Shown in pieces: positions 9,801 through 16,593 of a stretch of DNA of 55,870 bases (its first letter is position 1; each line of letters opens with the position of its first letter). Made by a program: the position numbers and the translations under genes. The notes below the pieces were generated by a model, which had not been told where the DNA came from, did no database searches, and saw only the letters and a list, made by a program, of their open reading frames with translations. Origin of the DNA: Actinomycetales bacterium (lineage in GTDB: Bacteria; Actinomycetota; Actinomycetes; Mycobacteriales; Micromonosporaceae); contig PKFB01000053.1 in NCBI GenBank assembly GCA_002919305.1, positions 1 through 55,870 of the forward strand, in the 5' to 3' direction.

Positions 9801-12800
9801 TCAGACACCACCGCGTTCATCAGTCACGTGAGTGACAACCGCGGCCCCTCTTCGCTCGTCCGGTGGGACGCGCAGTGGATGGTGGAGGTGACCCGGGTCG
9901 GGGAGAATGGGCAAGAGCAGACCACCCAGCTGGAGCCTCCCGCTCGCACCGAGCTGACGTTATGGACGCCGCATTACTATTTGACGGCCGCACCAAAAAT
10001 CCAGACGCAGCGCCAAGGTCCGGGCTTTCTACCAAAGAATTTCATGGTTGAACGCACCTGGGGTGGGTCTGACCTGTTCCAGGCGGCGCTGAAGCTGGTG
10101 GGCCGAGCAAACGCCCCTCTCAGCAGCAAAGTCCGGTTGAACCTGCGGCAGTTCTTCGAGCCCGGAAAACAAAGCTCGGTGCTGTACCAGGCCACCCAGC
10201 CACGCGGCGCTGAGCTCGTGATCAGCGATGAGAACGATGTGGTTATCGGGGTATTGCGACAGCAGACCACGATCACCGGTTGGACTCGGATCGGTTCCGC
10301 CTCCGATAAAGGCCACCTGGAGGACGTCCATGTCAACGCGACCCGCGCGTCCGGCAGCACCAATATCGGACAGAGCAGCAACGCTTCCCTGAGCGTCCAA
10401 AGTGGTCTTCTCTTCGGGGCCGACGCCCCGGTCGGCGTTGGAGTCACCGGTAGTGGCCGGCTAGAACGCACGGTCGGTGATGCGCTCTCAGCAGGTGGGA
10501 TCGGGCTCGGTGTGAAAGTGGGCCGCTGGGTCGGCTACACCCTCGGTTACCGCGCCGAGACCAGCACCGTTCTCGCCTTCGAGCCACTGGACAGCAGGAG
10601 AATACGCCGCATCGGGCCGGTGACGGGATACGCACAGGTGCGGGTACGCGAGTCCGAAGCCGTCACCCACAACCTGCCTGTCGAACCGATCAGCGTCGAA
10701 CGGTACCGCCGTTCACAGGAGGAATTCCTCCGGTGGCAACAACAAGAAGCATCCCCATCCCTGGCGTCCGCGGGAGCCAACCTCATCACTCACTCCCCGT
10801 CCCGAGGGACACCTTTGGAGACGATCCCAGAGGTTGACGAGTCCTCGACCCAGCCCGCCCCGACCCCGGCAGAGGCGCGACAGTATCACCCGCCCGCGCT
10901 CCTTCTCGCCAACCGCGGCCTAGGGATGGCGGTGGTGGAGGATCTCAACGGCGCGGACCGTTTGCTGGACCTCCTTTACAAACCGCTCGCCGACCGTGGC
11001 TTCCTGCCTGCGCGGGACGCGGACGGACGGTACGTACCAGCCACCACCAAAAAGCAGCAGCGCGCCCTACGACGGCAGTTCGAGAACCTGGAAAAGCTCA
11101 CCACCACGGTCTCGCAGAGCGGCATCACTGCCCAATTCGAGGCAGCTATGCAGCATGGCCTGCCGGTGGTGCTGACTCACCCCGACGGCGGCACTATCTC
11201 GGTCGACATCTCGGTCCGGATTCATCCTGAGGGGTGGACGGTCAAGGGGGTCAGCGACAACGTCAAGATCGTCAATCTGTGGATCTCCTCTGACTCGCCC
11301 GGTGGTTCCCGCTCACTGTCCAACCGGCAACAGCTGTCGCTCACCCTGGGTGCGGCTCTTCCTGTGAACGTCCCCCTACGGGGTGATGGGCAGTTTCAGT
11401 TCCACCTGCCCAGCTGGACCAGACGGTGGCGGTGGGGCAAAAACTTCGGATTCGGTTCCGGCACCGTCGTCAACAACGTTGAGCTTTTGGAGACCCCGGG
11501 TTCCGCCGTCGTCTACGGATTCAAGTACGACCTCACCGCCGAGATCCACAGCGACCCCGCTCTGTGGGAGAACACCGCCCCCAAACCGTCGCCGACCGAA
11601 CAGATCAACGGCTCCTCACACCCGCAACAGCAAGATTCGACCACATACACGGTGCCCGATCAGGACGTGACCATACGGCTGATCGAAGAAACCAGCAGCA
11701 AGACGCCCCAGGTCCTCGACGCTCACGAGGTCGTGATTCCGGAACGTGCTCCTGGTCAAGAGTCGATCTTCCAGAAAGCGGGTTTCGTGGTCTCAGACAC
11801 CATCGTGGTGTCCGGGCTTCCTGAAGCCTTCCGGAGGGTCCTACCGCCAGCCTTCACCGATCCGGCGTCGCCTCAATGGGCCGGGGTGAGGATGTTCGGG
11901 AGCATCGAGAACGTCCGATCCCATTTAGAGGCGGCGGTCGACGGCCTCTACACCACCGACCAGCTGTTCAAATCCGGTTTCTTCCGCGACGAGGTCGGGA
12001 CGCTGGAGATGAAGGTGGAACTGGGGCGCCCGCAGTACCGCAACCGGACAGGTCATAAGTTTGTCTCCGGCAACATCGTATTCGGCATGAACCGGGTCGA
12101 CAGCTCCGGCGCCAATGTGAAAGCCACGGACTCCTCCTGGAGTGGCGGCGTCGGTGCCGCTGAGGTCACCCCTGCCCCTCGGCTCAACGGTAGTTACACC
12201 TCAACTCATGAGGAGACCCAACAACAGGGGCAGGGCGTGGCGTCGGCTGTCGAACGACTGTCCCTCCACTTTGGGCGCATGTACCAGTTCAGCGCCGACA
12301 CTCGCTTCACCATCAACGCGACCAATGTGAAGCGGAACCGGTTCTTCGACGGCACCACCACGAAAACCACAGAGCGGGTCGAGGAGCCCGACGGGTACTG
12401 GTTCTGGTTGCGGGAACCCGACGCCATTCGGTTATACGCGGACGGCGACTTGGACATGCCCGCCCACGTAGTCGAAGACGCCATCTGGTCGGATCTGCAT
12501 GACAAGCAGGAGATCCCCACCGACACCATCAGCAAACTCGCCGACAAATTCGCCACCGGCGCTCTGCCCCTGCACACCTCGACCGTGACGGCGATCCTCA
12601 ACCGGCACCTTGCCGGGGATCTGCCCCTGCAGGAAACGACGATCCACGCATTCCTCGACGCCCACGCCGGTCGAATCATCAACCTTTCCGCGGACCTGGT
12701 GTCCTCGCTCCGGCAGAAGTACCAACTTCCGAAAGACCTCGACACCCGACTCAACCAGCGAGACGAAGCCTCGTTGGCCGAGTGGACCATGCTGCCGGAG

Positions 12801-15800
12801 GACAGGCAAGCTCGTGATCTGCTGGAACAATACGCCAAAAATCCGGACACTACTCCCAAAATCGAAGATATCAACGACGCGGTCAATCGATATCTGGAGG
12901 GTAAATTCCTACTGTCGGAGGAAGTACCAAAGATATTGGTTCAAAAATTCAAAAGCGGCGTGTTGTCCATGGATCCGAATCTGGCCGAACGGTTGGGTTC
13001 GGAACAACCGCTCAGCAATGCGATGGACCAACTCATCGGCTTCCTCACCGGACGCTTCCCCCTCTCGGCCTCAGAGGTCAACCGTTTCGTCGACCAGCAT
13101 CTGAACGGCACCCAACCTTTACCCGACACCATCATCGCTCAGATCGCCCGCCGGTACAGCGAGGGAAAGCTCAGCCTGGTTCAGAGCACGGTGGACCGCC
13201 TTCTGGAGGCCTACCACGCCGGCACCCAGCCATTGCCGGATTCGGTGATAAGCAGTATGCACCGCCGGGTCCGAGACCGTAGTCTCCCTGACCCGATCCT
13301 CCCTGACCCGATCCTCGAGATGTTCGCAGAGAATCAGGCCCTGCGTGACTACAGCGAAGGACATCGGACCCTGAATCGCGAATTCATCAAATCTATCGAG
13401 AAGATCTCCGAGAAGAATAAGGGGAATAAGGAGAATAAACCCTCCAACAACGACACTAAGGCAAGCGACGACGCGCCCAAGAATTCTTCCGACACCAAAA
13501 CGTCGGTTCAAAAGAGTACACCGTCGCTGCCCAGCTACATGTTCTCTACCAATGGCACGGTCTTCGGCTTCGGCGCGCCAGAACGAGTGTTTTTCGACAG
13601 GCCGCTACCGGAGGTAGTCAGAGACCTGCTGACACAGGTGGCGCCGGAAGCGGTCGGAGTCGACGCTCCGCCTCGCCTACCAGGGTTATTGCGGCAGATC
13701 GGCGATCAGTACTCACCCTCGGGCATCCGAGCTCTCATCGACAACCTCTACGGAAGCGGAATACGCCTGGCGTTCGTCAATCCCCGTGCCCAGTTCGGCG
13801 CGGAGCTGATCCAGATCAAGGTGAAAGGCAACCAGCTCACTGATCCTCAGTATCTCGGGGATATCAGTAGCGCCGGCTTGGAAAACTACGCATACTCCAA
13901 CTACAACCGCAACCGCACCTGGAATATCCGCGACTCCAGGTCGGGTAACCCCTCTGTACCGCTCAGCGGTGGTGATACTCAGAGCGGATCCGGTAACTAT
14001 ACGTACACCTATAACCGTACCCAGGGAACCGATACCGTCTTCTCGGGCACCATCACCAGCACTCGCACCGTCTACAACTGGAGCGGTAACCGGGCCTTCA
14101 AACTCAACACGAGGGTCACCGTAGAGGTCACCCGTACCCCGATGCCGGGGCGCCCCCTCAACAATGCCTATACGTATGTGGCGGAGCACGTCTCCCGGGT
14201 GGGACGCCCGCTGGGGCAGCTTTCTGACCGCATCCAGAACCGTCCCCTCCGGCCTATCGCCCGGCCCGAACGGGTTACTCAGGATGTGTCCGGATACCTC
14301 ACCTGGCGCTTGCCGAAGGACTTCGCCGACCCATCGACGCTCGCCGCGGGCCCCTGGAGCGACGCGAACAGCGCCCCGAAGGGGCGGTTCACCCTGCCCA
14401 CCCGGTTCTACCTGGAAGGCATCACGCACTTAGATGAGCTGCTCGATGCCGCACAGCGCGCCGTGGGCGGTCACGTCCTGGTTGAGGCCACCCGCAACGG
14501 TCAGACGGTGGGCTGGTTCCTCGGTGCCCACTCGATCCGCGCCAACCTCGATCGCATCGTTTCCCAAGACGGCTTCGCGTTTTCGGGCCTGTTCGAACCA
14601 GGTATGACGCACGATCTCTTCCGGGATCTGGTACTCGCCGGCTCGCTACGGGACCCGGTTCACCTGCGAACGCTCCAAAACGACGGTATCGGTGGCTTCC
14701 TCAAGCACGAGACATCGACCCGGACTTCCTCGGTTCACACCAGCGGTCACAGTCACGGCGTCGGTGGTGGAGAAAGCAACCGGCTCGGTCCTGAAGATCC
14801 ACACCCCGGCCATTCCGTCGGCCCTTCCGACTCTCAAGGGCTCGGGTACGGGCGGACCGGCAGTGGTGTGGCACAGCACGGCACCCGTGACGAGTCCCAT
14901 ATAAAGGAGACCGGCGATGTCTGGATCATCGAGGCCACTCTCGACCTCACTCTCCGGTCCTCCAAGCGCCGGGACAACTTCTGGTACAACGGTTCCTCCA
15001 CCGAACGGGCTTTAGAGACAGTCACCAGCAAGGTCTATCTACATCTGTTCGCTGAGGACGCGAAGCGGATCTTCACGACTCTAGAGGAGATACAGAAAGG
15101 TTCGAAGACAGACACCAAGAATCAGGATCAATCCCCGAAGAATCAGGGTTCTCAAACAGGTCAGACGTCTCAGACGCCAAAGCCTGAAGGCCAAACATCA
15201 CAGGCCCAGTCCGAATCTCAAAACTCCCGCCCCTCGAACACCACCACGCCCCCCACTGATCAGACCACCGACACCACACACCACCCAGACACTCAGACAT
15301 CCCAAAATCAAGCGTCACAGGAGCAGACGACTCGGGAGCAGAAACCTCAAAACGCTGCTTCGCACGATCAGACCAGCGTAAATCCCCAAATTCAGATCTC
15401 TCAAAACCGGGCACCACAAACACCACAGTCCGAGAGCCACGCACTCCAGGACCAAACGACCCTGGATCAGAGGATCATCCCGACCTCAGAGACAGTCCCT
15501 CAAACCCCAACATCTCGGCCCGAAACATCGACGGGCCCGCGCCATCCTTCTCAGGAACAAACACCCCAGGACCTCAACACTGCTTCTTCCCGGGAACCGG
15601 CCCCCCAGGAACAGACCTCTCAGCCATCACAGCCACCCACGTCTTCCGCACAAACACCCCAGCCCTCAAGCACCACCCCGCCCGCTACCACCGACCAGAC
15701 CCTCGACACCCCACACCGCCAGGACACCCAAACACCTCAAGACACCTCGGGACCCCACGACTACATCCAGGACATCGCGAATCTGCGGCAAGATCAGATC

Positions 15801-16391
15801 GTGGGGGACGGCGACTGTTTCTTCGTCGCGGTTCTCACCACCGCCCCGGAGCAAGTCCTGACAGCCCTTCGGCGTCAGGGTTACACCACCCCTCGGCTGG
15901 AGGCCGCGTTCCAGAACCTCAGCCAGATCGGCTTCCACACTCTCGCCGACCTACGACGCAGAAACGCCGCCGATGCACGGATGCGCTCCGATCTCCAGGC
16001 CATCGTCTCTGCAATGCGGAATGCGGCCGCCGACTCGATCGCTTACAGCCCAGTGCTGGCGAGTGGGCTGGCGGCTCGGTTCGGTGTTTTTCTCCCCGAC
16101 AGTTCCAGCTACGCCCCGCTCAGCGTCGCCGAGCGTGAGGAGCTCGCCAAGAAGGTCCGTTCCCTCGGCTACTGGGGTTACGGCGAGACAGACGGAACGG
16201 GTGAGGGAAGGGGCGATACCGTGATCGCCGACATCATCCCGTATGCGCTCGCCGACGCGCTGAACCTGCGTATCGGGGTTATCACCAATACCGGTGTCAC
16301 TTCCCTCACTAACGAGCGGGCCGACATCTTCGTCTTCCACGTCGGAGGGGAAACAGCAGACCAGCGAGACCACTACAACGCCTCCTGGTAA
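3861..16391 (+). CDS. Giant type VII polymorphic-toxin-like protein with C-terminal OTU-type cysteine peptidase domain
   Basis: This 4176-residue protein begins with a WXG100-like helical domain followed by hydrophobic and Gly-rich helices (~1-310), as in CpnT-type actinobacterial toxins. Next come a Pro-rich linker with APPPT repeats (~420-820), coiled-coil-rich blocks (~830-1380 and ~1480-1810) split by another Pro/Gln linker, and beta-rich domains (~1830-2870). Short helical repeats with a G-x-x-PL core occupy ~2873-3180, followed by another beta-rich block and a Gln/Ser/Thr/Pro linker (~3743-3965). The C-terminal ~210 residues fit the OTU family: VGDGDCFF with Cys3986 as candidate nucleophile, a Trp-Gly motif with alpha/beta segment, and terminal DHYNAS with His4171. 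OTU enzymes are mainly deubiquitinases or cysteine peptidases, so a host- or prey-directed effector is an inference. No dedicated immunity gene is evident immediately after it. Confidence 0.85.
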   Translation: MGMHVPEEIRNLFKVLTGEEWPEVDEDALRHLGAAWKRASEQIDTQLAPMINNAVFTIRSEFTGEAELAFADSMAAFTTEPPYYFDTATKHYRTVGVFGEDTATMVQYVKLMIIAQLIVLLVEIAVMTALAFISFGATLQYLAARYAIVRFLINTWIGRLILRIVAAQIIGVSLQAALDGIVQRIQINSGWRDKHDYKLTGQAAAVGSIGGALSVVLGPLSLGAGGLGRFIGNKIGGEVGGNIGFQTGRGIGELTEGGLTESLAEMFYTAAVTGEWKFNPFAFTAGMAGSLSMMLGAGLGHYLSPNPKLHIGPNATLTEVFQAEGVNVTPDVINDVLHGRPGKATDVLNKYGLPPGPGAAYALAVTSDLIPGLGEMGFPIPVFDGRGWLIPKNVEYLFNPDSSRVQEIEDDALSITDLDTDVVSPVPVVSGDPSPPHVRVPQGPSLNGRLLITDGSASTDGPHLTGGTTPTGGRPAQPPVPQPTVGGSRWETPTGHKPLPATWDRVTVPGAYVGIVATDGTDFLIGDSRYTPAEFTDLIRNQPAWSPGQPVVLINSGFTGEANLSEFASALNSDVIAPVRQGDTIEWLLYPSDGREPVTPDGALGDALRHIEVPQQVSTVAHPPSGTDTSLPDVRAVPPPAPSEGAPPPTNIEGAPPPTTAGDAPPPRNLEGTPPLQVPPEEPLPRTTDGPPQPITSPASPTDDSAAAPTQNTSPSPSFQEPGFSQPAFTEESSNTRQDPLRNLPPDNQSEQDESVLSPTTRGFPIRSDGGSVQTTPSLDGRHDTYRVLDSSQNRPEDIDEDSTTTSDSTTDESSAPPVVPVAPPTAASDINITDSQHKWRQYDLSNSRQQLLDKYRDQLGIAERVEFVRDRIQQVFDEKVDQWNGNPSNRPLDEARLEHIRKELFKEIHNLARAAYGSSALDSATKSQNFRSELEKRLSHIDLLLQVESRRQKTLEDAEKKFDLASAAWDLSQGKDTSDIDIQEDKLRAAFLTEISAAFDHTYRDATAGITNNEGQNLERYDKKWQEIFDAAVKRLPTLFEQETELAQFEQRARDKVKELYDSYFEDFNRGPAFSHEGLEKIINEFITEIRLEYSNRMQHRPDISTNEISVSRSQVQQRFDALLLDLPNRFSQQVEIEFHQKRIAKKLNEIADSWLDTPLDREWVDRIQGILNEKIKQAWSLYRPDSNYELSSEIQRLQGLVEPLYDYAARLTQIRSGIQQRLENLLNNDIDYQLTLGESDWIVEHLMSVVDSHLEQALRGVLSRDTPPAPSSVVVSRTWQQVTQLLNHGFIIADSLLSAGRWFEEMAQDYVLSEDEALELGKAFRQDWAQLVHQSNPDITDFDLDRWLADEEAHENRFANGVELVRQKHELSIDTPQTRPDQVPATEQQSDQLLTVPLTHQPVPGTSSATPAPTTAPNLTFQTQTQIFQTEQTQSPEPRDQEAQTGQERRTENTQLPETDQNQAETPTLDQQLRLEEQIDRVLQETASPRREQSDNISPLWLDELNSYQRSLVADLRSQVLTDAIAAGESVLSSGRIAQIRDGIQEIESRIAKTLRAMEGFFDVTKGLLEKDLFIARVLEDNSFQQYASDLMQLEQSTMTPEERETALQQLHDRHAEMLQQRIDARKNLGKLKSELDTIWQLALSEARRNAAQQVPILGFDSNPTAQIFESHLKDKLYTKWKSLRDNALRGLHERSRGVFTDQNTPEMIQRQIDEALDQIIALKKNFQQNSVQIRKDIEQIFRIPRINIQLSDQQTIQDHQIEDPTPELLQSQLDTPKTQIATSKNTLTQNVENLRSHVRQTLGLAPPLTSHPSPPHTEEGKHKLEVFDPKSVLDYGIPEELGGVAELHALLTRNLPNLADLPSITELEQRLRIGYHRVTSDGLLLTLGTGAQAVEVVIKLNLTNPRLISDFQSKGHAVTTGVHDGAWGDVTYSMNSSFNSSLSVPISAGFGADILVRPLTITPGIGGAANNISSSFSSDTTAFISHVSDNRGPSSLVRWDAQWMVEVTRVGENGQEQTTQLEPPARTELTLWTPHYYLTAAPKIQTQRQGPGFLPKNFMVERTWGGSDLFQAALKLVGRANAPLSSKVRLNLRQFFEPGKQSSVLYQATQPRGAELVISDENDVVIGVLRQQTTITGWTRIGSASDKGHLEDVHVNATRASGSTNIGQSSNASLSVQSGLLFGADAPVGVGVTGSGRLERTVGDALSAGGIGLGVKVGRWVGYTLGYRAETSTVLAFEPLDSRRIRRIGPVTGYAQVRVRESEAVTHNLPVEPISVERYRRSQEEFLRWQQQEASPSLASAGANLITHSPSRGTPLETIPEVDESSTQPAPTPAEARQYHPPALLLANRGLGMAVVEDLNGADRLLDLLYKPLADRGFLPARDADGRYVPATTKKQQRALRRQFENLEKLTTTVSQSGITAQFEAAMQHGLPVVLTHPDGGTISVDISVRIHPEGWTVKGVSDNVKIVNLWISSDSPGGSRSLSNRQQLSLTLGAALPVNVPLRGDGQFQFHLPSWTRRWRWGKNFGFGSGTVVNNVELLETPGSAVVYGFKYDLTAEIHSDPALWENTAPKPSPTEQINGSSHPQQQDSTTYTVPDQDVTIRLIEETSSKTPQVLDAHEVVIPERAPGQESIFQKAGFVVSDTIVVSGLPEAFRRVLPPAFTDPASPQWAGVRMFGSIENVRSHLEAAVDGLYTTDQLFKSGFFRDEVGTLEMKVELGRPQYRNRTGHKFVSGNIVFGMNRVDSSGANVKATDSSWSGGVGAAEVTPAPRLNGSYTSTHEETQQQGQGVASAVERLSLHFGRMYQFSADTRFTINATNVKRNRFFDGTTTKTTERVEEPDGYWFWLREPDAIRLYADGDLDMPAHVVEDAIWSDLHDKQEIPTDTISKLADKFATGALPLHTSTVTAILNRHLAGDLPLQETTIHAFLDAHAGRIINLSADLVSSLRQKYQLPKDLDTRLNQRDEASLAEWTMLPEDRQARDLLEQYAKNPDTTPKIEDINDAVNRYLEGKFLLSEEVPKILVQKFKSGVLSMDPNLAERLGSEQPLSNAMDQLIGFLTGRFPLSASEVNRFVDQHLNGTQPLPDTIIAQIARRYSEGKLSLVQSTVDRLLEAYHAGTQPLPDSVISSMHRRVRDRSLPDPILPDPILEMFAENQALRDYSEGHRTLNREFIKSIEKISEKNKGNKENKPSNNDTKASDDAPKNSSDTKTSVQKSTPSLPSYMFSTNGTVFGFGAPERVFFDRPLPEVVRDLLTQVAPEAVGVDAPPRLPGLLRQIGDQYSPSGIRALIDNLYGSGIRLAFVNPRAQFGAELIQIKVKGNQLTDPQYLGDISSAGLENYAYSNYNRNRTWNIRDSRSGNPSVPLSGGDTQSGSGNYTYTYNRTQGTDTVFSGTITSTRTVYNWSGNRAFKLNTRVTVEVTRTPMPGRPLNNAYTYVAEHVSRVGRPLGQLSDRIQNRPLRPIARPERVTQDVSGYLTWRLPKDFADPSTLAAGPWSDANSAPKGRFTLPTRFYLEGITHLDELLDAAQRAVGGHVLVEATRNGQTVGWFLGAHSIRANLDRIVSQDGFAFSGLFEPGMTHDLFRDLVLAGSLRDPVHLRTLQNDGIGGFLKHETSTRTSSVHTSGHSHGVGGGESNRLGPEDPHPGHSVGPSDSQGLGYGRTGSGVAQHGTRDESHIKETGDVWIIEATLDLTLRSSKRRDNFWYNGSSTERALETVTSKVYLHLFAEDAKRIFTTLEEIQKGSKTDTKNQDQSPKNQGSQTGQTSQTPKPEGQTSQAQSESQNSRPSNTTTPPTDQTTDTTHHPDTQTSQNQASQEQTTREQKPQNAASHDQTSVNPQIQISQNRAPQTPQSESHALQDQTTLDQRIIPTSETVPQTPTSRPETSTGPRHPSQEQTPQDLNTASSREPAPQEQTSQPSQPPTSSAQTPQPSSTTPPATTDQTLDTPHRQDTQTPQDTSGPHDYIQDIANLRQDQIVGDGDCFFVAVLTTAPEQVLTALRRQGYTTPRLEAAFQNLSQIGFHTLADLRRRNAADARMRSDLQAIVSAMRNAAADSIAYSPVLASGLAARFGVFLPDSSSYAPLSVAEREELAKKVRSLGYWGYGETDGTGEGRGDTVIADIIPYALADALNLRIGVITNTGVTSLTNERADIFVFHVGGETADQRDHYNASW

Positions 16392-16593
16392 CAGCCGCCC
16401 CTTTCCCGCCCCGCTCCTAAAGAGAGCGAATACGGGTGGGGCGTGAGTCATCTCGGCTCGGGGTGAACCCTCGGGGGCGCGGCATCCGTGAAGGAAGCGA
16501 GAAGCCGGACAGCGGGTGGCACGCAGTGCCAGGGGTGTCTGACATGGACGGACGGGACCTGCGGCCCATCCTCTCGGGACGGGGCGATGAGCG

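Noticed and set aside
16408-16440. Terminator after the giant gene
   Set aside because: Only a 6-bp CGCCCC/GGGGCG pairing with a long loop is possible, too weak to call.
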